A DNA stretch of 64,000 bases from an uncultured Saprospiraceae bacterium (GTDB taxonomy: Bacteria > Bacteroidota > Bacteroidia > Chitinophagales > Saprospiraceae): assembly GCA_937926205.1 (NCBI GenBank), contig CALEYL010000074.1, positions 186,001-250,000 of the forward strand, in the 5' to 3' direction. Shown one piece after another: positions 25,557 to 34,120 of the stretch. Under the pieces are notes generated by a model. The model saw only the letters and a program-made list of their open reading frames with translations, made no database searches and was not told where the DNA came from. Numbering within the stretch: position 1 is the first letter of the stretch; the number at the start of each line of letters is the position of its first letter. A program made the translations under genes and the position numbers.

Positions 25557-26513
25557 TTACGGCAGCGAGAATTGTTTCAACCATTCCCAGTGCACTTCGG
25601 CGGCATGCATCCAATGGTTGGTTCCGTTGGGATAAGCGTGCTTCAGTCCTTTGATTAAAGCCATATTGAAACTATTTGCCATATTCCCGCTCAGCGGCTT
25701 GAATGTCGCGATAACTACCGTGTTGGTGTCTCCGGTGATGGTATAGGAGGGGTTTAAGTCAAAGCTGTTGATATGCGTTTGAGAGATGTAATTAAGCCTG
25801 CTCCCGGGCATGTCGATCGCCGGGCCTAAGTTTGAAAGCGGGAGTTCGGGGCCGCTCCCGCCAGGGCCATAGTCTTCATTCCCTATTTGAAACGCAATGG
25901 GTAACTTTCGTTGCGGAACAAATGTGGTGTCAAAAGAAAAAGAGCTGGCACTTTCTACAACAGCTGCAATTTTACTGCTCAACAAAATGGAGCATTTGGC
26001 TGCCATTTGGCCACCGTTTGAAAAGCCTACTATGTAGACCCGTTTTTCGTCAATTTTATATTTTGACGACAATTCGTCAATGATCATTTCAAAAAACCGG
26101 ATGTCGTCTTTGGGATTAACGCCTGCGCAATAAGACCAGTTGTGAGCAGGTTGCGAATTCCACTTGGTGGTTGTTTTTACAACTCCGTCATCTATGATGC
26201 AACTTCTCCGGGAGGAAGGAAAAACTGTCAGTATGTTTTCGGCTTCCCCTACTTCTTTCCAGCCGGAGTTATTATAAAATTCCTCCCCATTGCCACTCGT
26301 TCCATGAAGCATGAACACGACCGGAACTTTCGAATTGCCTGTATATGCGGCAGGAACATGTACGTAATATTCTCTTTCATCTCCGTCCTGCATGATGGTA
26401 AACCGATTCTTACCATAAGTAATTTCCTCTGGTTGAACGTTTGGATCCTTTTGGCACCCCATCAACAATAAGAGCCCTGAACAGAATATTAAATACCTGA
26501 TTTTCAAACCCAT
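25557..26513 (-). CDS. Lipoprotein esterase of the PHB depolymerase/feruloyl esterase type
   Basis: Alpha/beta-hydrolase that cleaves ester bonds, perhaps in acetylated or feruloylated polysaccharides or short polyesters. The 318-residue protein has a lipoprotein signal (hydrophobic stretch then L-M-G-C, Cys20), so it is anchored in the cell envelope. The oxyanion loop is F-M-L-H-G-T-S-G-N-G near residue 70. The nucleophile is Ser165 in G-F-S-N-G-G, and the catalytic His is probably in N-H-W-M-H near the C-terminus. Two Cys pairs may form disulfides. It is convergent with the beta-helix gene. The exact substrate is not determinable. Confidence 0.82.
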   Translation of the reverse strand: MGLKIRYLIFCSGLLLLMGCQKDPNVQPEEITYGKNRFTIMQDGDEREYYVHVPAAYTGNSKVPVVFMLHGTSGNGEEFYNNSGWKEVGEAENILTVFPSSRRSCIIDDGVVKTTTKWNSQPAHNWSYCAGVNPKDDIRFFEMIIDELSSKYKIDEKRVYIVGFSNGGQMAAKCSILLSSKIAAVVESASSFSFDTTFVPQRKLPIAFQIGNEDYGPGGSGPELPLSNLGPAIDMPGSRLNYISQTHINSFDLNPSYTITGDTNTVVIATFKPLSGNMANSFNMALIKGLKHAYPNGTNHWMHAAEVHWEWLKQFSLP

Positions 26514-26549
26514 AACTATTATTTTAAAAAAATAAAAAAAGCCTTGTTT

Positions 26550-27461
26550 TCACCTTCCAAATGAGTCATAATAACTCGCTGCATGCTGTTCATAGCGCTT
26601 CAGCAGTTCAATGTTTTTGCGCTCCAACTCGGTAAATTGCCGGCTCACGTCGGTGCTGACGGGCATGTACCAATCCACATAACTGTCGAATAAATAGCGC
26701 ATCCGGCGGTTCTTAAAAGAGTAGCCGTGTCGGGCGTAGATGGCGTTTCGGGTCACTTCCAGATCGCCTTTGTGCATGTTTTCCACATCCGCTTTGCGGA
26801 GTAAGACTTTGGATGCGTTGAATTTTTCGGCGTCTTCGGTTAATATTTCAGCCATATCGGCATCGCCTTCGCTTTCCCGAAGGGTATTGTACAAATCTAT
26901 ACCGGCGATGCCGCTATCAGAAAGCTCCAGATTTGCGTCATACCGGAATACGCGCTGTTCCAGAGTGAATTTGCGTTTGGTGACGCCTAATTTGGTATTG
27001 TTGGCTTTCCAGGTGCCTGTCAGCGTTGAGCTGCCGCGCTGCCACCGAAAGGTAAAGACCCCGTCGTATTTATCGTCGCCGGGTTCGCTGGCGGTTGCAT
27101 CAATCGTGCCGTCTTTTTCTGTGTAAGTGCCTTCAAAAGGACGGCTGTTGCCGGCTACGACGCTGTAGCCTTTCACAATGCCGTTTTCAAGGGATCGGAT
27201 GGCCAGGGTGATTTTATTGGAGTAGCTGATGTTCCTGTTTTCATCGTAATCGACCGCGACGAAGGGGCCAACGAACATCTTGTCATCGCCGGAAGGCAAC
27301 ACAACAGGCTCAACAGTGGCCGCAGCTGCGGGGGGAGTAGTTGGCTCAGGTGCTTCTTCCACAGGCTCTGCAAGTTCTGTGGTTTGGTTTTGCGTTGGCT
27401 GGGAAGGGTTGCAGGCGGCAACAAGCAATAAAATCGAGAAGTACAAAAGCTGGAATTTCAT
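26550..27461 (-). CDS. YARHG domain lipoprotein
   Basis: A 303-residue lipoprotein (signal ending L-V-A-A-C, Cys17) with a Pro/Glu/Thr-rich spacer at ~20-50, a beta-rich middle domain (~55-175) resembling lipocalin-like extracellular folds (repeated G-x-Y/F and T-L-T-G-T-W strands), and a C-terminal YARHG domain (I-Y-A-R-H-G-Y-S-F near 245, then W-Y-M-P). YARHG domains are extracellular and of unknown function. It lies in a row of minus-strand genes without overlaps, so co-transcription with its neighbours is uncertain. Confidence 0.82.
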   Translation of the reverse strand: MKFQLLYFSILLLVAACNPSQPTQNQTTELAEPVEEAPEPTTPPAAAATVEPVVLPSGDDKMFVGPFVAVDYDENRNISYSNKITLAIRSLENGIVKGYSVVAGNSRPFEGTYTEKDGTIDATASEPGDDKYDGVFTFRWQRGSSTLTGTWKANNTKLGVTKRKFTLEQRVFRYDANLELSDSGIAGIDLYNTLRESEGDADMAEILTEDAEKFNASKVLLRKADVENMHKGDLEVTRNAIYARHGYSFKNRRMRYLFDSYVDWYMPVSTDVSRQFTELERKNIELLKRYEQHAASYYDSFGR

Positions 27462-27512
27462 GGCGCATGTTTGAATTGAATGAATGACTATGAAGAGGCT
27501 GTCTCAAAAGGG

Positions 27513-28151
27513 CTATTTCTTACCCCGGTTACCGCTCCTCCTGATCCACCATTCTGCCACCAGAAGATTGAGCACCCAACCTAGCCACGCAACGATCCGA
27601 TAGACATCCATGGGGCGGGGCTCAAATGCAGCAACGAGCACAAATTTCCAGGCCCGCAGAGTAATTGCCGATAAAGTTAAGGCAAAACTCCGAATCATCC
27701 AGCGCCGGTGTGCCGCCACATCTCTGCGCAGAATGCTGCTGAGCGCCAGCCCGGTAAACACCATCCACAACACCGCCAGTAAACAAAACGCCAATTGCGA
27801 GCTCCAGCCGCCGTTGGCGTACAGTCCGATGACAAGGCCCGACGGCCCGGCAACAAAAAGCACGTTGATCGCGTAGATCCAACCTGACCACCGATGCATT
27901 TTGGGATACCGCCGTCGCAGCCTTTCAGAAAACTGTGTAAATCCTGCCGCCAAGCTCACAATCGCTGCAAAAACATGGGCAAAAAACGCCACCTTGTAGT
28001 GCAGCATGCCGATGTATTCCTGTTTGATGCGCAGAAAAGCCACATCGGTATTTACAGGGATGTATTGCAAAGTAATGCGCAGCATCAGCCAGCAAAAGAA
28101 GCTGTAAATGAGCAGGAGCAAAAAAACCAAAAGCGGCTTCATGAAGCGCAT
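27513..28151 (-). CDS. DUF2306 family membrane protein
   Basis: A 212-residue integral membrane protein with about five to six hydrophobic segments. The DUF2306 landmarks are visible: K-V-A-F-F-A-H (His in the second helix), R-Y-P-x-x-H-R-W-S-G-W-I-Y in the middle, and A-A-H-R-R-W-M-I-R-S-F-A-L-T. The conserved His residues resemble those of haem-binding cytochrome b561-like proteins, but no function is established. Start ATG at 28151. Confidence 0.8.
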   Translation of the reverse strand: MRFMKPLLVFLLLLIYSFFCWLMLRITLQYIPVNTDVAFLRIKQEYIGMLHYKVAFFAHVFAAIVSLAAGFTQFSERLRRRYPKMHRWSGWIYAINVLFVAGPSGLVIGLYANGGWSSQLAFCLLAVLWMVFTGLALSSILRRDVAAHRRWMIRSFALTLSAITLRAWKFVLVAAFEPRPMDVYRIVAWLGWVLNLLVAEWWIRRSGNRGKK

Positions 28152-28236
28152 GCGTTCGTTTCGAGTGTCAGTGAATGAACGAATTTAGCGCTTATTTCAC
28201 AAAACGACAGCCGCAGTGACGCTTTTTAAACTGTGG

Positions 28237-29064
28237 TCACTTCACCTGGCTCATGATTACGCTGTCGTAAATCCGGTCGCCAAAATACCTGCGCAAGAAC
28301 ATCAGGGGTTTGGCCAGTTTACCTGCTACATACCTTGTTTTGGGCCTGCGCGAAGCAATTGCTTTTGAAATGGCATTGGCTACCACCGAAGCCGGGGAAG
28401 TTGCTCCTTTTTTCTCATAGGATTCTTTCGTGGCCTTTGCCATGGCCTGGGCGATGTGGCTGTAAGGGCCGTTGCCTGAAACCTTCAACATGGGTTCATA
28501 CATGACTTCACCAAATTCAGTCGCGATGACTCCCGGTTCCATGATGATGACGTCTATGTTGAACTGCTTTAGTTCCAGGCGCAGACAATCACTCCAACCT
28601 TCCAAAGCGTGCTTGGTAGCATGGTACCAGGCGCCAAGCGGGGTGTAGATTTTTCCACCCATAGAAGAGATGTTGATGATTTTACCGGATTTTTGGTTGC
28701 GCAGGTGCGGGATGACTGTTTTTGTGATGCTGGCCAATCCAAAAATATTGACATCAAATTGCCTGCGGGCTGCTTCCAGTGAAATGTCCTCCACTGCTCC
28801 GTATAGTCCGTAACCGGCGTTGTTGATGAGTACGTCAATCCGGCCTTGTTCTTTCAGGATTTGATCGACTGCTGCCGCATTTTGTTCATCGCTAGTGACA
28901 TCCAGTTTGAGGGCATGGCCACCGGCTTTCACCAGGTCCTGCATTTCTTCTACCCTTCGGGCGGCGCCGTATACAAGGTGGCCTTCAGCAATCAGTTTGA
29001 GCGCGGTTTCTTTTCCTATCCCGGAAGAAGCTCCCGTGATTAAAATGACTTTTTTGTTATTCAT
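28237..29064 (-). CDS. Short-chain dehydrogenase/reductase
   Basis: NAD(P)-dependent oxidoreductase of the classical SDR family, 275 residues. Cofactor motif T-G-A-S-S-G-I-G at 10-17, N-N-A-G at ~85, catalytic Ser in I-S-S-M and the Y-x-x-x-K pair in Y-H-A-T-K. The A-R-R following beta2 suggests NADP(H) preference. I use the ATG at 29064; an in-frame GTG at 29094 would place the palindromic operator inside the coding sequence. It lies just downstream of a TetR regulator gene on the same strand, with the same GTGAG/CTCAC words in front of both genes, so it is probably the regulator's target. The substrate is unknown. Confidence 0.88.
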   Translation of the reverse strand: MNNKKVILITGASSGIGKETALKLIAEGHLVYGAARRVEEMQDLVKAGGHALKLDVTSDEQNAAAVDQILKEQGRIDVLINNAGYGLYGAVEDISLEAARRQFDVNIFGLASITKTVIPHLRNQKSGKIINISSMGGKIYTPLGAWYHATKHALEGWSDCLRLELKQFNIDVIIMEPGVIATEFGEVMYEPMLKVSGNGPYSHIAQAMAKATKESYEKKGATSPASVVANAISKAIASRRPKTRYVAGKLAKPLMFLRRYFGDRIYDSVIMSQVK

Positions 29065-29082
29065 GATGTAATTGATAAAATT

Positions 29083-29106
29083 GTGAGTGCTCACTTTTTT
29101 TGTGAG
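29083..29106 (-). promoter_or_regulatory. Candidate TetR operator in front of the SDR gene
   Basis: GTGAGTGCTCAC (29083-29094) is a perfect palindrome and a further GTGAG follows at 29102-29106, so CTCAC-N7-GTGAG is a second overlapping inverted pair. It lies 19 bases upstream of the SDR ATG and shares its half-sites with the site upstream of the TetR gene. Confidence 0.6.
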
Positions 29107-29115
29107 TAAATTTTT

Positions 29116-29646
29116 TTATATCCTGTATTTGTTCATCAAAAATGGTTTATAAGGCTCCTGGCTTTTCAGGCCGTCTCTCAGGATGCCGATAGAAATGGTG
29201 TCCATCATCTGCTCCAGAAATTTTGCCTCCATCGCCGGGTCCTCGTAGCCCAGGGCTTCAAATGCGCTGGTTAATTTATCCCTGAGCGGCTTCATCTTTT
29301 CCGGCTTGTAGTAAGCCTGCTCCCATTTTAATTTGAATTGCAGTTTCCAGAAATCATATTCAGACTCCTTTACGGTAAAGGGAAGTTCAATGGTCTTACG
29401 GATGACTTCTTTCGGATCCGTTTCAAAAACAATGTGCGCAACAACCTCATGCAGCTTTCTTTCAGCTTCCTGCATGAGCGCATCCAACAGGCCTTTTTTG
29501 TTTGTGAAATGTCTGAAAATGAGCCCTTCTGATACATCGGCTACTTTGGCAATCTTGCTGGTTGAAACAGCATTGTAGCCTTCGTTGGCAAACAATTCCA
29601 AAGCGGTGTTCAGTATGTTCTCTTTTTTGTCTGTCACGTTGTTCAA
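29116..29646 (-). CDS. TetR/AcrR family transcriptional regulator
   Basis: A 176-residue repressor. The N-terminal HTH (residues ~7-55) has the family pattern I-L-x-x-A-L-E-L-F-A-x-x-G-Y and V-S-E-G-L-I-F-R-H-F-x-N-K-K-G-L; the C-terminal helical ligand-binding domain follows. The ORF opens with TTG at 29646 or GTG at 29637; no ATG is available. Its promoter and a 16-bp palindrome overlap immediately upstream, which indicates autorepression. The next gene, an SDR oxidoreductase, carries the same half-sites, so the pair probably forms a small ligand-controlled unit. The inducer is unknown. Confidence 0.88.
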   Translation of the reverse strand: MNNVTDKKENILNTALELFANEGYNAVSTSKIAKVADVSEGLIFRHFTNKKGLLDALMQEAERKLHEVVAHIVFETDPKEVIRKTIELPFTVKESEYDFWKLQFKLKWEQAYYKPEKMKPLRDKLTSAFEALGYEDPAMEAKFLEQMMDTISIGILRDGLKSQEPYKPFLMNKYRI

Positions 29647-29655
29647 TCAGCAATA

Positions 29656-29701
29656 GTGAGTAATCGCTCACAAAGTTAAATGAAATATTATCCCGCGCAA
29701 A
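29656..29701 (-). promoter_or_regulatory. TetR gene promoter with overlapping operator
   Basis: Reading the minus strand: TTTG (29701-29698), 19 bases, TAACTTTG (29678-29671), an exact match to the Bacteroidota consensus. The palindrome GTGAGTAATCGCTCAC (29656-29671) begins at the last base of the -7 element and covers the expected start site, the classic place for repression. Confidence 0.7.
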
Positions 29702-29735
29702 TTTTTTTTGAATTTTTTGTTCTGTTGGGGCTAAA

Positions 29736-31475
29736 TCAATCCTTCAGCGAAAAAATGACCGCCTGATAAGGCTGAAGGGAAACAACATTTCCTTTTACCT
29801 CTACCGAAGGATAATTGTTGATGACAGTTTCATTGATGGCAGCAGCTTCAGCAAGTTCCATGCGGGCATTCTTGTCCGTGAAATTCAGGAGCACGAGCAT
29901 CTTTTTACCATCCATTTCCCTCGTATAGGCATAAATTTCAGGGTGTTCCCGTTGCAGCAGCGTGTATTTACCGTACACCAATACCGGATTGTCTTTTCTC
30001 AGCTGAATCATTTTTTTGAAGTGATTCAACACAGAATTGGGATCCTTTTCGGCTGCCGCGACATTAATTTCCCGGTAGTTTTGATTAACCGGCAGCCAGG
30101 GCGTACCTGTTGTAAAACCAGCCTGGGGAACATCGTCCCATTGCATGGGCGTTCTGCCGTTGTCGCGGGAACTGAACTTCAGCGCTTTCATGTAAGCATC
30201 CACATCGCCGCCAGCGTTTACCACTTTTTTGTAGCCGTTGATTGCTGCAATGTCTTTATATTCTTCAATGGTTTCAAAACCAATATTGGTCATGCCCAGC
30301 TCATCGCCATAATAACAATAAGGGGTACCGCGCATGCTCAAAATAAAGGTATTCAACATCTTAGCAGACGGCGCCCGATATGCAGGACTGTCGTTACCGA
30401 ATCGACTTACCAACCTGGCCTGGTCGTGGTTGGAAAGGAATATCGACAGCCAGCCTTTTTCGGCAAAAGCGCTGTCCCAACGCGAAAAAACTTCTTTGAA
30501 ATGCAAAATGCTGTACCCTTCGGGCTTCGCAATGTCCACCCCTTCAAAAGCATAAGCCATATTCAACTCTTTCCGCTCTTCATCTACCAGGTTGTGGGCA
30601 TCCTCGAAGGTATTCCCGGCGCCTTCAGCAACGCTCATCACGTCGTATTTGCTGAATACTTTTTGGTACATTTCCTGCAAATAGCCGTGCAAATTGCCCT
30701 GCATGGCATAATACTGAATGAAGTTTTTTTCAAACCCTTCCGGGAAAGCGGGATAGGTCGTGTCTTTCGCAGCAAACTGAAAAGCATCCAAACGAAATCC
30801 GTCGACGCCTTTTTCGGCCCAAAAGGTCATGATGTCAAAAACTTCCTGCCTGACTTTGGGATTTTCCCAATTCAGGTCGGGCTGTTTTTGAGAAAAGTAA
30901 TGCAGGTAATAAGCATTTGTGGTGGAATCGTATTTCCAGGCGTCGCCATTTTCATCAAATAAGCTATACCGGTAATTGGGTTTTCCTTTTTCGGCGGGCC
31001 ACCAATGGTAGTAATTGCGGTAGGGATTGTCCCTTGAACTTCTGGACTGCTTAAACCATTCGTGCTCGTCGCTGCTGTGGTTGACCACAATATCCATGAC
31101 CAGCTTAATGCCTCGCTCGTGCATGCCTTTGAGCATCAGGTCGAAGTCAGCCATCGTTCCAAAATCGCTCATGATATCGCGGTAATCGCTTACATCGTAG
31201 CCATTGTCATCGTTGGGTGAGCTGTAGATCGGATTGAGCCAAATGGCTGTTACGCCTAAGCTTTTTATGTAATCCAGTTTTTCGATGATTCCTTTCAGAT
31301 CCCCGATCCCATCGCCGTTTGTATCCTTGAAACTCCTGGGGTAAATCTGATAAACCACCGCTTCCTTCCACCATTTTTTGGCGTTCTGAGTAGTTTCTGG
31401 TTCTGTTTTATCCATGCAAGCTGAAAGTAAGGTGATCATTAACATAAAAGCAGCGAAGGAAAATTTTGCGCTCAT
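29736..31475 (-). CDS. Lipoprotein alpha-glucosidase/oligo-1,6-glucosidase, GH13
   Basis: Hydrolyses alpha-1,4 or alpha-1,6 glucosidic bonds of short oligosaccharides. The 579-residue protein has a lipoprotein signal ending L-L-S-A-C (Cys20), so it acts in the envelope. GH13 regions are intact: D-I-V-V-N-H-S-S, G-F-R-L-D-A-F with nucleophile Asp230, V-A-E-G with acid/base Glu284, and F-L-S-N-H-D-Q. Y-Q-I-Y-P-R-S-F near the start and N-G-R-T-P-M-Q-W-D late in the barrel fit the GH13_31 oligo-1,6-glucosidase/alpha-glucosidase group. No SusCD pair or other starch genes are nearby, which is unusual for a Bacteroidota locus. Precise linkage specificity is uncertain. Confidence 0.9.
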   Translation of the reverse strand: MSAKFSFAAFMLMITLLSACMDKTEPETTQNAKKWWKEAVVYQIYPRSFKDTNGDGIGDLKGIIEKLDYIKSLGVTAIWLNPIYSSPNDDNGYDVSDYRDIMSDFGTMADFDLMLKGMHERGIKLVMDIVVNHSSDEHEWFKQSRSSRDNPYRNYYHWWPAEKGKPNYRYSLFDENGDAWKYDSTTNAYYLHYFSQKQPDLNWENPKVRQEVFDIMTFWAEKGVDGFRLDAFQFAAKDTTYPAFPEGFEKNFIQYYAMQGNLHGYLQEMYQKVFSKYDVMSVAEGAGNTFEDAHNLVDEERKELNMAYAFEGVDIAKPEGYSILHFKEVFSRWDSAFAEKGWLSIFLSNHDQARLVSRFGNDSPAYRAPSAKMLNTFILSMRGTPYCYYGDELGMTNIGFETIEEYKDIAAINGYKKVVNAGGDVDAYMKALKFSSRDNGRTPMQWDDVPQAGFTTGTPWLPVNQNYREINVAAAEKDPNSVLNHFKKMIQLRKDNPVLVYGKYTLLQREHPEIYAYTREMDGKKMLVLLNFTDKNARMELAEAAAINETVINNYPSVEVKGNVVSLQPYQAVIFSLKD

Positions 31476-31519
31476 GAAAGTTGATTTTTAATGTCTTGTA
31501 AAAGTTGGAATACAAATAC

Positions 31520-32659
31520 TCATTTTTGGGTAAAAGGGTGAAATGTTTTCCAACTGTGCCAATATTCCTGATAAGCATGCAGTTTTTGCAAGTCCGGCAG
31601 ATTTTTGTCGAGGGAGACCCCGAGAAATGTGTATCGGTTGTCAAAACTGATCAGGGTGTCATTCCGGAGCGTAAAAACCTGATCTTTACCGGTTCTTTCC
31701 AAAACCACAAAACTACTGCTGTCTTTTGACAGAATCACGGCTATGGGCCTATTGTTGATTTGATCGTAAATAATGCCCTCCTTACTCAGCTGGTTCCAGT
31801 CGTAAGCTTTGCTGTCCGAACCAAGCGTCACGCCGACCACCCACGATTTGGGTTGCCACGAAGCCGTATCCCGGCGGGTTAACCTTCCTGTCAACCGCCC
31901 TTTCTCATAAGTGCTCATGTCGTCGTATTCCTCCTGAAACGCAACGTCGGGTTGCATGATTAAAGCATCGGGATGCCATTCAAGCCATGTGCTCAAGGTC
32001 GTCTGAACAGAGGGAAACTCGGGGAGTATTTGCCCTTTCAGTGGCCCTGCAACGGCCTCCCCTGTTGCCTGTCGCCACCAGGATCGGGTTGTTTTGTCTT
32101 CAAACATGGCATTGAAATGATCCATGCCGACCAGTCTGAAGGTTTCTGTTTTGCCATTGACCACCGGTTCGAAAACGCGGCCGGTCCTGCAAACGGTGCA
32201 ATAGGTTACCATAATCGGTTTGCCGCCTATGCTGTCGCGCACCTGGTGGTGATACCCCAAAAATTGAATCGGATAAGCTTTTGCCTGTCCGTTGTGCTCA
32301 ACGCCCAAAATCAGCCGGTCACCCTCAACTGCATTGGCTGAAGCAGCCTGAAGCTGCAAGGTTGTGGGTTGGTAAAACATGGTATCGGCAGCCATTTCAG
32401 CATTGGCCATATAAGCGACCACGCCAACAGGGAGCAGGGCGACAAATGGCAACCATTTTGAGCCTGAAAAAGCGCTTTTGAACCCGGCAAGGATCATCCC
32501 GGCAAAAAGAACCCGAAACCCCATCCGCCACGAATGAAGAAAATAGGCCACATCCAAACTGTTCATTTCCTGACTACCGGGCATGGGCATGATGAAATAA
32601 ACATGGGCTATCTCGAATAAGAGCAGGAAGAAGACGCCTAAGTAGAAGACCTTTTTCAT
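31520..32659 (-). CDS. DUF3179 domain-containing membrane-anchored protein
   Basis: A 379-residue protein with three hydrophobic N-terminal segments (~5-25, 45-65, 70-90) and a long exported domain of the DUF3179 family. Family marks seen: Y-P-I-Q-F-L-G-Y-H-H, V-T-Y-C-T-V-C-R-T-G (a C-x2-C pair) and the R-T-G-R-V-F core. Function is not known. Its ATG overlaps the stop of the AhpD-like gene by 4 bases (ATGA), so the two are translated as a unit; the C-x2-C pair and the redox-active neighbour hint at a thiol or haem role, which is inference. Confidence 0.82.
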   Translation of the reverse strand: MKKVFYLGVFFLLLFEIAHVYFIMPMPGSQEMNSLDVAYFLHSWRMGFRVLFAGMILAGFKSAFSGSKWLPFVALLPVGVVAYMANAEMAADTMFYQPTTLQLQAASANAVEGDRLILGVEHNGQAKAYPIQFLGYHHQVRDSIGGKPIMVTYCTVCRTGRVFEPVVNGKTETFRLVGMDHFNAMFEDKTTRSWWRQATGEAVAGPLKGQILPEFPSVQTTLSTWLEWHPDALIMQPDVAFQEEYDDMSTYEKGRLTGRLTRRDTASWQPKSWVVGVTLGSDSKAYDWNQLSKEGIIYDQINNRPIAVILSKDSSSFVVLERTGKDQVFTLRNDTLISFDNRYTFLGVSLDKNLPDLQKLHAYQEYWHSWKTFHPFTQK

Positions 32660-33252
32660 ATAAGCTTCTTTTGGACATCGGAAACAATGCCTTCGTTTTT
32701 TAAATCTTCATATCCCTGCTCCGGGCGGTAGTAGCCCTTTTCTTTTAGCCTGACGGCCATTTCTGAATAGTATTTCGAATCTGTTGGCGCATACGTCCCC
32801 AAGCCATCCACATAGCGGTTGTAAAAACAGAAAAGTGCCGCAATCATCACCGTGTCGTGAATTTCCAGGTCATTTGCCCCGTTTTCTTTTGCTTTTTGAA
32901 TGGCTGCCGGGGTGACCTTTTTACCGCTTTCCTGCACCTGGAGCGCAATCGCAAGCAATGCCTTCATTTTGTTGCTGACGGGAGCAGTTTCGATGTCTTC
33001 TTTTACTTTTTGGGTCGTTTCATTTTCGCCATAATACACGTCGGCAGCCGCTGCATGCGAAGTCGTGCAATAAACGCATTCGTTTTTGTTAGAAACCGCC
33101 ACAGCAATCAGTTCCCTTTCTGCTTCGGTAAGCGATGATGCGCCCCGGAGCAGGATTTGGGTGAGTTCCCGTAAAGGCTCCGCTGCATCTCTCCGGAATT
33201 CAAGCAGCCCGGTAACGCCCGGCAGGTGCGCCTCAAGATTGATGTATGCCAT
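32656..33252 (-). CDS. AhpD-like/carboxymuconolactone decarboxylase family peroxidase-related protein
   Basis: A 198-residue all-helical protein with the redox motif E-C-V-Y-C-T-T-S-H (C-x2-C-x3-H) near residue 65, found in AhpD-type alkylhydroperoxidases and uncharacterised peroxidase-related enzymes. It should be cytoplasmic. I start at the ATG 33252; an in-frame GTG at 33312 would add 20 unconserved residues. The last bases overlap the ATG of the DUF3179 gene. A role in peroxide or thiol redox chemistry is family-based, not demonstrated. Confidence 0.82.
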   Translation of the reverse strand: MAYINLEAHLPGVTGLLEFRRDAAEPLRELTQILLRGASSLTEAERELIAVAVSNKNECVYCTTSHAAAADVYYGENETTQKVKEDIETAPVSNKMKALLAIALQVQESGKKVTPAAIQKAKENGANDLEIHDTVMIAALFCFYNRYVDGLGTYAPTDSKYYSEMAVRLKEKGYYRPEQGYEDLKNEGIVSDVQKKLI

Positions 33253-33372
33253 TGGATGGGTTTGTGCTGGTTTTCCTGATGGATGTATTTCCCCCTGGCA
33301 ACTGAGCGTCACAAGGGGTTACAGGCGAAGTTAGCGATTTCTTTGGATTTGGGAACGCCCGATGTGCGGCTG

Positions 33373-33403
33373 TTGGACAATTCTTATTTTTACCGTAATT
33401 TTG
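33373..33403 (+). promoter_or_regulatory. Consensus promoter for the DUF433/DUF5615 pair
   Basis: TTG at 33373-33375, 20 bases, TAATTTTG at 33396-33403: an exact match to the Bacteroidota primary promoter with ideal spacing. The start site should be near 33410, leaving a leader of only ~11 bases before the ATG at 33421. Confidence 0.72.
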
Positions 33404-33420
33404 TGTAAAACATATAGCTC

Positions 33421-33657
33421 ATGGAAGATTCCCTGCTAACCCGGATTACTGTAGATCCTAATATCTGCCATGGCAAGCCAACCGTACGAGGGCTTCGCTA
33501 TCCGGTTGAAGCCATACTTGATTTGTTGGCCTCTGGAATGACTCATGCGCAGATTTTAGAAGATTACGAAGACCTTGAGGAAGAAGATTTGCTTGCCTGT
33601 CTGCTGTTTGCCAAACAGATGATTCAAGTAAAACATATCGGCAAACTGGTCGCATGA
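33421..33657 (+). CDS. DUF433 antitoxin-like protein
   Basis: A 78-residue protein of the DUF433 family, small winged-HTH-like proteins that accompany PIN-like proteins. Typical features: I-T-V-D-P-x-I-C-H-G-K-P at residues 9-19, G-x-R-x-P-V near 25, and I-L-E-D-Y-x-x-L in the second half. It is the first gene of a two-gene unit and overlaps the next ATG by 4 bases. The antitoxin role is inferred from gene pairing in other genomes. Confidence 0.85.
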   Translation: MEDSLLTRITVDPNICHGKPTVRGLRYPVEAILDLLASGMTHAQILEDYEDLEEEDLLACLLFAKQMIQVKHIGKLVA

Positions 33658-34007
33658 AATTTATTATTGATGCACAACTACCCCGAAAATTGGCCCGGTG
33701 GCTCAATGCAATAGGATATGATGCAATCCACACACTTGATTTGCCAGATAAAAACAAGACCACAGATACTCAAATCAGTCTGTTATCTCTTAAAGAGCAA
33801 CGCGTTGTAATTTCAAAAGATTCAGATTTCTATGATCGGTACTTTCTCAAATTGGAGCCCTATAAACTTATTTATTTGACGGTAGGAAATATGTCCACAG
33901 ACGAGTTGATATTACTTTTCGAGAAAAATCTAAATCAAATCATCAGCGAGATTGAGCTCAATAATGTCGTAGAAATTACCAGAATCTCGATTATTACAAT
34001 TGATTAA
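33654..34007 (+). CDS. DUF5615 PIN-like protein (candidate toxin)
   Basis: A 117-residue protein with the DUF5615 start I-I-D-A-Q-L-P and a later S-K-D-S-D-F, the positions of acidic residues in PIN-domain ribonucleases; the family is thought to be a Mut7-C/PIN-type nuclease. It overlaps the DUF433 gene by 4 bases. With that gene it forms a type II toxin-antitoxin-like module. RNase activity is inferred from the fold only. Confidence 0.85.
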   Translation: MKFIIDAQLPRKLARWLNAIGYDAIHTLDLPDKNKTTDTQISLLSLKEQRVVISKDSDFYDRYFLKLEPYKLIYLTVGNMSTDELILLFEKNLNQIISEIELNNVVEITRISIITID

Positions 34008-34120
34008 ACAAAAGGCCTTGAGTTAAACCAATAAACCTGTCTAACTTTTCTGACTTGGTTGTGAGCCGGTATTAGACTGAATAATATTTGTCATATTTAT
34101 TCTCAAAACAGATAACCAAA

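Noticed and set aside
29943..30962. 339-codon plus-strand frame opposite the GH13 gene
   Set aside because: The GH13 gene on the minus strand has all catalytic motifs; this frame has none.
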